Shown here in pieces: positions 9,082-17,255 of a stretch of DNA of 64,000 bases. Below the pieces are notes generated by a model. That model ran no database searches and was not told where the DNA came from. It saw nothing but the letters and a program-made list of their open reading frames with translations. Source of the DNA: Glycomyces lechevalierae (GTDB lineage: Bacteria > Actinomycetota > Actinomycetes > Mycobacteriales > Micromonosporaceae). Location: positions 49,497-113,496 of the forward strand of contig NZ_JAPZVQ010000006.1 of assembly GCF_027622945.1 (NCBI RefSeq). Reading direction: 5' to 3'. The position numbers and the translations under genes are program-made. The stretch's first letter is position 1, and every line of letters begins with the position of its first letter.

Positions 9082-9114
9082 ACGGGAGGACACCTCCCAG
9101 AGGTGCCCTCCCGT
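9082..9114 (-). terminator. Terminator of the ABC exporter operon
   Basis: ACGGGAGG/CCTCCCGT plus inner CACCTC/GAGGTG form a 14-bp stem with one A-C mismatch and a CCA loop, 33 bases after the ABC-2 permease stop. A second small hairpin GCCCG-AAG-CGGGC follows at about 9057-9069. Confidence 0.65.
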
Positions 9115-9146
9115 ATGCGTATCGCCGCTCTCCGGCGACCGACCGG

Positions 9147-9947
9147 CTAGACGTCGGACCGCTTGATGCGCCAGGCGGCCGCGCCGAGCGTGGCGGCGAT
9201 GTAGCCGCTGAACACGGTCAGCCCGGCCAGCGGTGAGAGCGCGTCCTCCTGCTGCGTCACCGCCGTGAACGCGTCCCCCGCCTCGGACGGCAGGTACTGC
9301 ACGACATCGCTCCAGCTCTCCGGCACCAGCAGCGCGGCCACCATGGCCAGCAGGAACATGACGCCGAACAGCGTCGTGATCGCGCCGGGCGTGGAGCGCA
9401 TGAGCGCGCCGAGCCCGACCCCGAGCAGCCCCGACCCGGTGAGCAGGCCCGCGGTGCCGACGACCGCGCGGGCCACGCCCGGGTCGGACCAGGAAGCGCC
9501 GCCGTCGATGAGCGACTGGCCCACGGTGAAGACGACCGCCGAAGCGGCGAGTGCCACGACGAACACCACGGCGGCGAACACCGCGGCCTTGGCCCACAGC
9601 ACCGGCAGCCGCTTCGGCACGGCCGCCATCGAGGAGCGGATCATCCCCGTGCTGTACTCGCCGGCCGTGAACAGGACGCCCAGCGCCCCGAACGCCAGCA
9701 CCGCGAAGTTCGTGCCGGTGAAGCTCGCGCTGATCGGATCGGTCGGCTCGTTGCCGGGAGGGCCGCCCGGGTCGCTGCCGTCCCCGTACAGGGACGAGGC
9801 GAGGAGCCCGAACCCGATGAGCAGCAGCACGGCGATGCCCAGGGTGATGAGGGTCGAGCGCACCGACCAGAACTTGATCCATTCGCTCTTCAGGACCCGC
9901 GGCAGGCTGACCCGCTTGCGGGGGAGGGCGGCGATTGCGGTGGTCAT
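9147..9947 (-). CDS. ABC-2 type exporter permease
   Basis: Membrane subunit of an ABC exporter, 266 residues with about six helices. N-terminal cytosolic RVLKSEWIKFWSVRSTLITL is the signature of this ABC-2 subfamily (one permease paired with a CcmA-like ATPase, as in bacitracin/lantibiotic or drug exporters). It overlaps the upstream ATPase gene by four bases. The pair is divergent from a histidine kinase/LuxR regulator operon, an arrangement in which the two-component system often controls the exporter. Confidence 0.88.
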   Translation of the reverse strand: MTTAIAALPRKRVSLPRVLKSEWIKFWSVRSTLITLGIAVLLLIGFGLLASSLYGDGSDPGGPPGNEPTDPISASFTGTNFAVLAFGALGVLFTAGEYSTGMIRSSMAAVPKRLPVLWAKAAVFAAVVFVVALAASAVVFTVGQSLIDGGASWSDPGVARAVVGTAGLLTGSGLLGVGLGALMRSTPGAITTLFGVMFLLAMVAALLVPESWSDVVQYLPSEAGDAFTAVTQQEDALSPLAGLTVFSGYIAATLGAAAWRIKRSDV

Positions 9948-10864
9948 CGGGTTGCTCCGATCGTGGCGGACTGGTATTCGACGGCGTCCTTCGTGAGTTC
10001 CATGAACGCCTCCTCGAGGGACGGACGGATGACGGTGAGCTCGTGCACCGGGATGCCGGCGCCCGCGGCCCGGTCGCCGATCTCCTCGGCGGACAGGCCC
10101 GTGACCTCGAACAGGCCGCGGTCGATGCTGAGCACCGTGGTCCCGGGACCGGAGATGAGGTCGTGCAGGGCGTTCGCGTGCGGCGAGCGCACCCGGACGC
10201 TCTCGTTGGACGCGCTCTCGATGAATCCGCTCACCGACACGTCGGCGATCAGGCGGCCCTTGCCGATCACGATCAGGTGCTCGGCGGTCAGCGCCATCTC
10301 GCTCATCAAGTGCGAAGAGACGAACACGGTGCGTCCTTGTGCGGCGAGATCACGCATCAGGTTGCGGATCCAGAGGACACCCTCGGGGTCGAGGCCGTTC
10401 GTCGGCTCGTCGAGGATGACCACCTCGGGGTCGCCGAGGAGCGCCGAGGCGATCCCGAGGCGCTGGCCCATGCCCAGGGAGAACCCGCCGACCCGCTTGC
10501 GGGCCACCTCGTGCAGGCCGACGATGTCGATGACCTCGTCGACGCGGGACTTCGGGATGCCGGTGGTGGCGGCGAGGGCGAGCAGGTGGTGGTAGGCGGT
10601 GCGACCGGTGTGGACGGCCTTCGCGTCGAGCAGCGCGCCGGCCTGGAACATCGGGTCGGGGTGCTCGGCGTACGGGCGGCCGTTCACCGTGGCCGTGCCG
10701 GAGGTCGGCCGGTCGAGGCCGAGGATCATGCGCATGGTCGTCGACTTGCCCGAGCCGTTCGGTCCGAGGAAGCCGGTCACGATGCCCGGCTTGACGGTGA
10801 AGGCGAGGCCGTCGACGGCGGTCTTGTCGCCGTAGCGCTTGGTGAGGTCGTGTACTTCGATCAT
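9944..10864 (-). CDS. ABC transporter ATP-binding protein (CcmA/drug-export type)
   Basis: ATPase of the exporter, 306 residues, starting MIEVHDLTKRYGDKTAVDGL. Walker A is GPNGSGKST, the signature FSLGMGQRLGIA, and Walker B VVILDEPTNGLDP. A C-terminal extension of about 85 residues (VRSPHANALHDLISGPG onward) is typical of the drug/antibiotic ATPases of this family. Start is ATG at 10864; a much longer frame upstream is antisense to the kinase gene and is not real. Translationally coupled to the permease. Confidence 0.92.
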   Translation of the reverse strand: MIEVHDLTKRYGDKTAVDGLAFTVKPGIVTGFLGPNGSGKSTTMRMILGLDRPTSGTATVNGRPYAEHPDPMFQAGALLDAKAVHTGRTAYHHLLALAATTGIPKSRVDEVIDIVGLHEVARKRVGGFSLGMGQRLGIASALLGDPEVVILDEPTNGLDPEGVLWIRNLMRDLAAQGRTVFVSSHLMSEMALTAEHLIVIGKGRLIADVSVSGFIESASNESVRVRSPHANALHDLISGPGTTVLSIDRGLFEVTGLSAEEIGDRAAGAGIPVHELTVIRPSLEEAFMELTKDAVEYQSATIGATR

Positions 10865-10996
10865 GCGGTCAAGTCTCTGATCCGGGACCCGTACTCGTCG
10901 TCGTCCGGACGCGGGCCGCCGCACTACCGCGGTTGCGGTAGACGCGGCGTCCACTGCTACTGCGCGTGGACGATGACCTGCGAACCTATGCGCGCG

Positions 10997-11002
10997 TACG
11001 AT
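10997..11002 (+). promoter_or_regulatory. -10 element TACGAT of a probably leaderless promoter
   Basis: TACGAT is followed by six bases and then the ATG at 11009, the same geometry as at 3781, 12931 and 37446. It favours 11009 as the kinase start. Confidence 0.4.
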
Positions 11003-11008
11003 TTCGCC

Positions 11009-12196
11009 ATGGCATGGGGGACGACTCGGGCGTGGACGCGCAGGCACGCGACGCTCATGGACACCGCCTTCGCGGTGGCCTTCGTCGGACTGTTCTTCAT
11101 GGGCTACTTCTTCGGCGACGGACACGGCCCCCGCGGCGGCGACTTCACCATCGCCGACTCGGTCGTCGCACACGTCCTCGCCGCGGCCACCGCGCTGTTC
11201 GCCTTGGCCGCCCGGCGGTTGTGGCCCGAGCGGCTGCTCATCCTCGACACCGCGGTCTCGGTCGGCGTCATGATCGCCACCGGGTACCGCCATCCGCTGC
11301 TGATCGTCACCTGGCTGATCGTCGCCTACACGTTCGCGCGGCGCACCGGCCGGCGCCGGGTCTGGCTTGTCGCGGGCGCCTGCATCGCGGCCATGTACCT
11401 CGCCTCCGGCGCGTTCGGCGACGGCGGCTGGATCGCCCCGGGCAATTTCGGCGTCACCGCCTGGTCGATCGCCGTCGTGGCGATCGGGGACGCGACCCGC
11501 AGCCGCCGCGCCTACATCGACGAAGTCGAGGACCGCGCCCGCCGCGCCGAGGAGACCCGCGAGGAGGAGGCCCGGCGCCGCGTGGCCGAAGAACGGCTGC
11601 GGATCGCCCGGGAGCTGCACGACGTTGTGGCCCACCACATCGCCGTCATCAACGTGCAGGCCGGAGCGGCCGCGCACGTCCTCGAGTCCCGCCCGGAGGC
11701 CGTCGGCCCGGCACTGGCGCACATCCGGCGCGCGGCGGACACGGTGATGCAGGAGCTCGGCTCCGTCGTCGGGGTCCTGCGCAGCCCCGAGGACGCCGGC
11801 GAGCGGTCCACCGAGCCGACCCGCGGCCTCGCGCGGCTGGCCGAACTCCTCGACTCGTTCGCCGCCGCCGGACTCCGGGTCGAGCACCGGCAGACCGGCG
11901 ACGCGCGCGCCCTCCCGGCGGTGGTCGACCTGGCCGCGTACCGGATCGTGCAGGAGTCGCTGACGAACGCCCACAAGTACGGGACCGGCCGGGCGCAGTT
12001 GGCGATCACGTACGCCCCGGGCACCGTCTCGATCGACATCGAGAATCCGATCGACAAGGGCGCCAAGGCGTCCGGGTCGGGGTACGGCATCGTCGGGATG
12101 CGCGAGCGCGCCGCCGCCGCCGGGGGCACCGTCACCACCGGAGCCGCGGACGGCCGCTTCACCGTGCACGCCGAACTGCCCGCCAGTGCTCATTGA
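11009..12196 (+). CDS. Two-component sensor histidine kinase (NarL/HisKA_3 type)
   Basis: Membrane sensor kinase of 395 residues. About five hydrophobic helices span residues 15-145, with little extracytoplasmic sequence, so it may sense within the membrane. A coiled-coil linker (EEVEDRARRAEETREEEARR region) leads to the HisKA_3 dimerisation helix RIARELHDVVAHH with phospho-acceptor His204, and a C-terminal ATPase domain with GSGYGIVGMRERAAAAGG. Two other in-frame ATGs occur at 10973 and 10988; 11009 is preferred because of the leaderless-type -10. The LuxR regulator gene follows within 20 bases, and the divergent ABC exporter is the likely target. Confidence 0.9.
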   Translation: MAWGTTRAWTRRHATLMDTAFAVAFVGLFFMGYFFGDGHGPRGGDFTIADSVVAHVLAAATALFALAARRLWPERLLILDTAVSVGVMIATGYRHPLLIVTWLIVAYTFARRTGRRRVWLVAGACIAAMYLASGAFGDGGWIAPGNFGVTAWSIAVVAIGDATRSRRAYIDEVEDRARRAEETREEEARRRVAEERLRIARELHDVVAHHIAVINVQAGAAAHVLESRPEAVGPALAHIRRAADTVMQELGSVVGVLRSPEDAGERSTEPTRGLARLAELLDSFAAAGLRVEHRQTGDARALPAVVDLAAYRIVQESLTNAHKYGTGRAQLAITYAPGTVSIDIENPIDKGAKASGSGYGIVGMRERAAAAGGTVTTGAADGRFTVHAELPASAH

Positions 12197-12215
12197 CCGC
12201 TGTGAAGGAGACCCC

Positions 12216-12893
12216 GTGACCATCCGAGTCCTGCTGGCCGACGACCAGGCGCTCATCCGCGCGGGCTTCGCGCTCATCATCGGCTCCGAACCCGACCTCG
12301 AAGTGGTCGGCGAGGCCGCCAACGGCCGCGAAGCGGTCGAGCTCGCCCGCTCCGAGCGCGCCGACGTCGTCCTCATGGACATCCGCATGCCCGAGGTCGA
12401 CGGCATCGAGGCCACGAAGCGGATCGCGGCCGACGACGACCTCGCGGGCGTGCGCATCCTCGTGCTCACCACGTTCGAGAACGACGACAACGTCGTCCTC
12501 GCCCTCCGCGCGGGCGCCAGCGGGTTCCTCGGCAAAGGCGTCGAACCCGCGGACCTGGTGCGGGCCATCCGCGTCGTCGCCTCGGGCGAGGCGCTCCTGT
12601 CGCCCAAGGCGACGCGCAGCATGATCGGCCGGTTCCTCGACCAGAACGAGCCCGGCCCGCTGCCGAGCCCCGAACCCCTTGCGGCGCTGACCGAACGGGA
12701 GCGCGAAGTCCTCGCGCTGGCGGCGCACGGCCTCTCGAACGACGACATCGCCGCGAAGCTCTACCTCTCGCCGCTCACCGCGAAGACCCACGTCAACCGG
12801 GCCATGACGAAGCTCGGGGTCCGCGACCGCGCCCAGCTCGTCGTCATCGCCTACCAGACCGGCCTCGTGAAGCCGGGGGACCCGCTCCCCTAG
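12216..12893 (+). CDS. LuxR-family response regulator
   Basis: Response regulator of 225 residues paired with the kinase upstream. The receiver domain has the acidic pair LLADDQ, phospho-acceptor Asp55 in VLMDIRMPE, and the conserved Lys in GFLGKGVEPADL. The C-terminal LuxR helix-turn-helix reads LTEREREVLALAAHGLSNDD followed by AKTHVNRAMTKL. GTG at 12216 is chosen because GAAGGAG lies five bases before it. It probably controls the divergent ABC exporter and its own operon. Confidence 0.93.
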   Translation: MTIRVLLADDQALIRAGFALIIGSEPDLEVVGEAANGREAVELARSERADVVLMDIRMPEVDGIEATKRIAADDDLAGVRILVLTTFENDDNVVLALRAGASGFLGKGVEPADLVRAIRVVASGEALLSPKATRSMIGRFLDQNEPGPLPSPEPLAALTEREREVLALAAHGLSNDDIAAKLYLSPLTAKTHVNRAMTKLGVRDRAQLVVIAYQTGLVKPGDPLP

Positions 12894-12923
12894 AACGAAC
12901 ATCACATTGTTCGTTCAAACAAT
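12893..12923. promoter_or_regulatory. Nested inverted repeats upstream of the DeoR-family gene (putative operator)
   Basis: GAACGAAC (12893-12900) and GTTCGTTC (12909-12916) are a perfect 8-bp inverted repeat; ATTGTT (12906-12911) and AACAAT (12918-12923) form a second, overlapping one. TAGGTT at 12931-12936 follows and lies six bases before the ATG at 12943. The AT-rich dyads directly before the -10 suit an operator for autoregulation. Confidence 0.5.
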
Positions 12924-12942
12924 CGGGTGTTAGGTTCGTGGC

Positions 12943-13728
12943 ATGAGCATCGCGGACCGCCTCGACCTGACGCTGCGCCTCGTGCAGAACACCGAGCAAG
13001 TCTCGGTCGCCGAACTCGCCCAGCGCCTCGGCGTCTCCGAGATGACCGTGCGCCGCGACCTCGACGAACTCGAACGGCGTGGCCTCGTGCGCCGCGTGCG
13101 CGGCGGCGCCGTCGCCACCCGCGCCGTCGCAGAGGACGACGGGTACCTCGTGCGCGCCTCCTGGCAGGCCGCCACCAAGGACCGCCTCGGCGCGGCCGCC
13201 GCGGCCCTCATTGAACCCGGCACGCGGGTCCTGCTCGACGCCGGCACCACCACCGTCCACGTCGCCGAGCACCTCGCCGCGCGCGGCCCGCTCACCGTCG
13301 CCGTCCTCAGCCTCCAGGCCGCAGCCGTCCTAGCCGACCGGCCCGGCATCGAACTCCTCGTCGTCGGCGGCCGCTCCCGCCCCGGCGAACGGTCCCTCGT
13401 CGGCCCGCTCGCCTTGCGCACCTTGGCGTCCCTGACCTTCGACCGGTTCATCATGTCCATCGGCGGCGTCCACGCCGACCACGGCTGGTCCGAGTTCTCC
13501 ATCGACGACGCCGCCGTCAAGCAGATCGGCCTCGACCAGGCCGCCCGCACCATCGCCGTCGCGGACGCCACCAAGCTCGGCGTGCGCGCCTTCAGTCGCG
13601 TCGCGCCCCTCGAGGCCGCCCACGAGTTCGTCACCGACGCCGCCGCGGGCGACGAGGCCACCCACCCGGGCGGCCCGCCCACCCTGCGCGCCCTGCGCGA
13701 AGCCGGCGTCCGCACCCACCTGATCTGA
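12943..13728 (+). CDS. DeoR/GlpR-family transcriptional regulator
   Basis: Regulator of 261 residues. The N-terminal DeoR helix-turn-helix is typical: VSVAELAQRLGVSEMTVRRD followed by LDELERRGLVRRVRGGAV. The sensor half resembles phosphosugar isomerases, with DAGTTTVHVAEHL in place of the sugar-phosphate loop. DeoR proteins of this type answer to phosphorylated sugars or nucleosides. A Nudix hydrolase gene follows after ten bases, so it may control nucleotide-sugar or nucleoside metabolism. The start has a leaderless-type -10 (TAGGTT six bases before). Confidence 0.88.
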   Translation: MSIADRLDLTLRLVQNTEQVSVAELAQRLGVSEMTVRRDLDELERRGLVRRVRGGAVATRAVAEDDGYLVRASWQAATKDRLGAAAAALIEPGTRVLLDAGTTTVHVAEHLAARGPLTVAVLSLQAAAVLADRPGIELLVVGGRSRPGERSLVGPLALRTLASLTFDRFIMSIGGVHADHGWSEFSIDDAAVKQIGLDQAARTIAVADATKLGVRAFSRVAPLEAAHEFVTDAAAGDEATHPGGPPTLRALREAGVRTHLI

Positions 13729-13738
13729 GGAGACCACC

Positions 13739-14392
13739 ATGACCGCAGGCGTCGACACCCCCGACCGGCGCGGCCGCACCGGCCTCGACCGGCACGGCCG
13801 CGACCTGAACGGCAATGCGCGCGTTCGCATCCGCGACGTCGAACTGCTCTCCAGCGACTGGTACGTGCTGCGCGAGACCACCTTCGACTACCGCCACGCC
13901 GACGGCCGCTGGAGCCGCGAGCAGCGCGAGACCTACGACCGCGGCGACGGCGCGACCCTCCTGCTCTACAACGAGCACCGCCGCACCGTCCTCCTCACCA
14001 GGCAGTTCCGCCTCCCCGCCTACGTCAACGGCCACCCCGACGGGATGCTCCTCGAGACCGCCGCCGGCCTCCTCGACGACGACGACCCCGAGACCGCCGT
14101 CCGCCGCGAGGCCGCCGAAGAGACCGGGCACGCGATCGGCGCCGTCCGGCACGTCTTCGACGTGTACATGAGCCCCGGCTCGGTCACCGAACGCCTCCAC
14201 TTCTTCGCCGCGCCCTACGAGGACGCCCTCGACGACCGCCCGCACGGCAACGCCGCCGAAGGCGAGGACATCACCACCGTCGAACTGCCCTTCGCCGAAG
14301 CGCTCGCCATGATCCGCACCGGTGCGATCGCCGACGCCAAGACCGTGATGCTCCTCCAGTGGGCCGCCCTCGAAGGGCCCTTCGCCGCCTAG
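13739..14392 (+). CDS. Nudix hydrolase, GDP-mannose/ADP-ribose pyrophosphatase-like
   Basis: Nucleotide-sugar pyrophosphatase of 217 residues. The N-terminal part (VRIRDVELLSSDWYVLRETT) and the NudK-like GATLLLYNEHRRTVLLTRQF precede a Nudix box reading GLLDDDDPETAVRREAAEET, with the REAAEE metal-binding core intact. The motif and the later YMSPGSVTERLHFF are characteristic of the NudK (GDP-mannose pyrophosphatase) group rather than ADP-ribose-specific members, but substrate is inference. RBS GAGGAGACC precedes the ATG. In operon with the DeoR regulator. Confidence 0.85.
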   Translation: MTAGVDTPDRRGRTGLDRHGRDLNGNARVRIRDVELLSSDWYVLRETTFDYRHADGRWSREQRETYDRGDGATLLLYNEHRRTVLLTRQFRLPAYVNGHPDGMLLETAAGLLDDDDPETAVRREAAEETGHAIGAVRHVFDVYMSPGSVTERLHFFAAPYEDALDDRPHGNAAEGEDITTVELPFAEALAMIRTGAIADAKTVMLLQWAALEGPFAA

Positions 14393-14411
14393 CCTTGATT
14401 GCCTGTGCCCG

Positions 14412-14440
14412 CCTGAAACGGGAGGTACTGTCGTTTCAGG
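14412..14440. promoter_or_regulatory. 9-bp perfect inverted repeat before the PAS-PP2C gene
   Basis: CCTGAAACG and CGTTTCAGG flank an 11-base spacer, 20 bases after the Nudix stop and 18 before the phosphatase start. Without a T run it could be a terminator of the upstream operon or an operator; GGTACTGT inside the spacer may be a -10-like element. Confidence 0.45.
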
Positions 14441-14457
14441 AGAGGTGGGAGCACGTC

Positions 14458-15726
14458 ATGCGGACGGAGAACGCCGGACGACCGGTGCTGGCGGACCTGG
14501 ACTACGCGGCGCTCTTCGCGGCCACGCCCAGCCCGTACCTGATCATCGATCCCGGCCTGGTGATCGTCGAGGTCAACGACGCCTACCTGGCCGCCACCGC
14601 CCGCACCCGGGCGGACCTGCTCGGCAAGCACATCTTCGCCGCGTTCCCCGACAACCCGGCCGACCCGAACGCCGACGGCGTGCGCAACCTCAACGCCTCC
14701 CTCCAGCGGGTCCTCAGCCTGCGCAGGCAGGACACCATGGCCCTGCAGAAGTACGACATCCCCGTCACCGAGCGCCCGGGGGAGTTCGAGGAGCGCTGGT
14801 GGTCGCCGATCAACACGCCCGTCCTCGGCCCGGACGGCACCGTCGAGTGGATCATTCACAAGGTCGAGGACATCACCCCGTTCCTCCAGGCCCTCGCCTC
14901 CGGCGGCTGGCCGCCCGACAGCGCGCCCGTCCAACGCGAGGCCGTCGTCGCCGAGCTGTACACGCGGGCCCGCGAACTCCAGCGGCTCAACGAGGAGCTG
15001 CGCCTCGCCCACACCCGCGAACGCCAGGTCGCCGTGACCCTGCAGGAGGCGATGCTGCAGTCGCCGGACCTCGCCCGCCACGACGACGTCGCCCTCCGGT
15101 ACCTGCCCGCCACCGGCTCCATGACCGTGTGCGGCGACTGGTTCGACATGATCGACCTCTCGGACGAGCGGTACGGCGTCGCCGTCGGGGACGTCGTCGG
15201 GCACGGCCTCGAGGCCGCCGCCGTCATGGGGATGCTGCGCAGCGCCCTCAGCGCCACCATCCGCGCACTCGAGCGGCCCGCCCAGGCGCTCGACGTGCTC
15301 AACCTGTACTCCCGCTCGATCGAAGGCGCCGCGAACACCACGGTCGTCTGGGCCATGATCGACCCCCGCAGCCGCCTCGTCATCTACAGCAACGCCGGGC
15401 ACCCGCCGCCGGTCCTCCTGCACCCCGACGGCACCTGCGACATGCTCGACGAGGCCGCCGACCCGCCCCTCGGGGCCCGCCCGCAGAACGTGCCGCACCC
15501 GCAGGCCGCACTGTCCTACAGTCCGGGCGACACGCTCGTGCTCTACACGGACGGGCTCTTCGAGCGCCGCGGCGAGGACATCGACGCCGGGCTCGCCCGC
15601 CTCGTCGACACCCTCGGCCGCCACGCCGACGAGAGCCCGGAGCTCCTCGCGGACGGCGTGCTCGCCGACCTCGGCGTGGCGGACGGCGCCCAGGACGACA
15701 TCGCCCTGCTCATCGTCCGCCTCTGA
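14458..15726 (+). CDS. PAS domain-containing PP2C/SpoIIE-type serine phosphatase
   Basis: Signalling phosphatase of 422 residues. A PAS sensor (about 15-145: YAALFAATPSPYLIIDPGLV, ending TVEWIIHKVEDITPF) is joined by a coiled helix (ELQRLNEELRLAHTRERQVA) to a SpoIIE PP2C domain. Metal-binding aspartates are visible in CGDWFDMI, VAVGDVVGHG and the C-terminal GAQDDIALLIVR. Such PAS-RsbU proteins typically dephosphorylate anti-anti-sigma factors in response to a bound ligand. No anti-sigma/anti-anti-sigma genes are adjacent, so the target is elsewhere. ATG at 14458 is chosen for the AGGAGAGG 12-19 bases upstream. Confidence 0.9.
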   Translation: MRTENAGRPVLADLDYAALFAATPSPYLIIDPGLVIVEVNDAYLAATARTRADLLGKHIFAAFPDNPADPNADGVRNLNASLQRVLSLRRQDTMALQKYDIPVTERPGEFEERWWSPINTPVLGPDGTVEWIIHKVEDITPFLQALASGGWPPDSAPVQREAVVAELYTRARELQRLNEELRLAHTRERQVAVTLQEAMLQSPDLARHDDVALRYLPATGSMTVCGDWFDMIDLSDERYGVAVGDVVGHGLEAAAVMGMLRSALSATIRALERPAQALDVLNLYSRSIEGAANTTVVWAMIDPRSRLVIYSNAGHPPPVLLHPDGTCDMLDEAADPPLGARPQNVPHPQAALSYSPGDTLVLYTDGLFERRGEDIDAGLARLVDTLGRHADESPELLADGVLADLGVADGAQDDIALLIVRL

Positions 15727-15741
15727 GCGCCGCCCTTCGGT

Positions 15742-17139
15742 TCACACGCCGGCGAGCGCCGGTTCCTCCTGGGCCGCAGTGGTCTTGCGGCGGAGGTTGA
15801 ACGCGCCGACGACCACCGCGAGCACGGCCGCGGCGAGCGGCACGAGCAGCGCCGCGCGGTAGCCCGCGAGCAGGTCGCCCGGGTCGCTCGAAGCGGTCGC
15901 GGCCACGTTCACCGCCGCCACGCCCGCGAGGCCGATCGCGGCCCCGAACTGGAACGACGTGTACAGCAGCCCGCCCGCGAGCCCCTGCTCGGACTCCTCG
16001 ATCCCGTTGGTGGCGATGATGGTCAGCGGGCCGTACGCCAGGGTGAACGCCATGCCGGTCGAGACGAGGCTCGGCAGGAGCTCGAAGTACGACGCGTCCG
16101 GGCCGGCCGTCAGGAACAGGACGTACGACAGGGCCGCGAAACCGAGCCCGGCGAGCAGCACCGGGGCGTTCCCGAAGCGGCGCACCAGCTTCGGCGTCAG
16201 CGACGGGGCCAGCGCCACGTCGATGCCGAGGACCAGCATCGCCAGGCTCGCCTCGATCGTCGACCAGCCGCGCAGCTCCTGCAGGTACAGCACCACCAGG
16301 AACTGGAAGCCGAAGAACCCGGCCATGAACAGCATCCCGATCAGGTTGGCGCGCACCAGCGACGCCGACTTGAGGATGCCGAGGCGCACCAGCGGCGCGG
16401 CGTGCCGCCGCTCGACGGCCCAGAACAGGACGAAGCAGACCAGGCTCGCCGCGACCAGGCCGATCGTCCATTCCGGACCGACGTGCGCGGCGCGCTCGAC
16501 GCCGAGCACCAGCAGCACCACGGCCGCCGTGATCGTCAGGCCCCCGAGGAGGTCGAAGCGGTTGCCGTCGCGCTCCGGCGGCGCGGCCTTCGGGATGAGC
16601 GCGGCCGCCGCGATCAGCAGCACCAGCGCGAGGCCCACGGGCATGAAGAACACCCAGCGCCAGTCGAGCGCCGTCAGCAGGCCGCCGATGACCATGCCGA
16701 GCGTGAAGCCGCCCGCGCCGATCGCGCCGTAGATCATCAGCGCCCGGTCGCGCTTCGGCCCTTCCTCGAAGCCCGTCGTGATGATCGAGAGCCCCGCGGG
16801 GGTCATGAACGCGGCGGCGAGGCCGGTCACGAACCGGGCCGCGATGAGCGTCGCCCCGTTCTCGGCGAGCCCGCCGAGCCCGGAGAACAGCAGGAAGACG
16901 AACAGCGCGGCCAGGAACATCCGGCGGCGGCCCAGGATGTCCGCGGCGCGGCCGCCCAGCAGCATGAAGCCGCCGTAGCCGAGGACGTAGGCGCTCACCA
17001 CCCACTGCAGCGACCCGGTCGAGAGGCCGAGGTCGGTGCGGATCGAGGGCAGGGCGATGTTGAGCATGGCGATGTCGATGCCCTCCAGGAAGATAGCTCC
17101 TGAAAGGACGAGCAGTACACCCCATTCACGGGCTTTCAC
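15742..17139 (-). CDS. MFS drug-efflux transporter, DHA2 (14-helix) family
   Basis: Proton-driven multidrug exporter of 465 residues with about 14 helices. Family motifs are clear: LEGIDIAMLNIALPSI in helix 1, LGGRAADILGRRRMF as the cytoplasmic motif A, and motif C-like GGFTLGMVIGGLLTALDWRW. Start is GTG at 17139 with AGGAG upstream. It is divergent from a LysR regulator that shares the 116-base promoter region, so it is probably induced by the LysR ligand. Substrate unknown. Confidence 0.92.
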   Translation of the reverse strand: MKAREWGVLLVLSGAIFLEGIDIAMLNIALPSIRTDLGLSTGSLQWVVSAYVLGYGGFMLLGGRAADILGRRRMFLAALFVFLLFSGLGGLAENGATLIAARFVTGLAAAFMTPAGLSIITTGFEEGPKRDRALMIYGAIGAGGFTLGMVIGGLLTALDWRWVFFMPVGLALVLLIAAAALIPKAAPPERDGNRFDLLGGLTITAAVVLLVLGVERAAHVGPEWTIGLVAASLVCFVLFWAVERRHAAPLVRLGILKSASLVRANLIGMLFMAGFFGFQFLVVLYLQELRGWSTIEASLAMLVLGIDVALAPSLTPKLVRRFGNAPVLLAGLGFAALSYVLFLTAGPDASYFELLPSLVSTGMAFTLAYGPLTIIATNGIEESEQGLAGGLLYTSFQFGAAIGLAGVAAVNVAATASSDPGDLLAGYRAALLVPLAAAVLAVVVGAFNLRRKTTAAQEEPALAGV

Positions 17140-17221
17140 GGGTCACTCCTTCGGTGGGTGTCAGTGGCCCGGCAATCATCGATCCGCCCGCCGCAGGGAA
17201 CAACGGCGAAGCACGCAACGT

Positions 17222-17242
17222 TCGGTAAGTCAGGCTTACCGA
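17222..17242. promoter_or_regulatory. Putative LysR operator
   Basis: TCGGTAAG and CTTACCGA form a perfect 8-bp inverted repeat around TCAGG between the divergent MFS and LysR genes. LysR proteins bind such T-N11-A-containing dyads and commonly repress their own gene. Confidence 0.55.
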
Positions 17243-17255
17243 TCCGGAGGGACCC

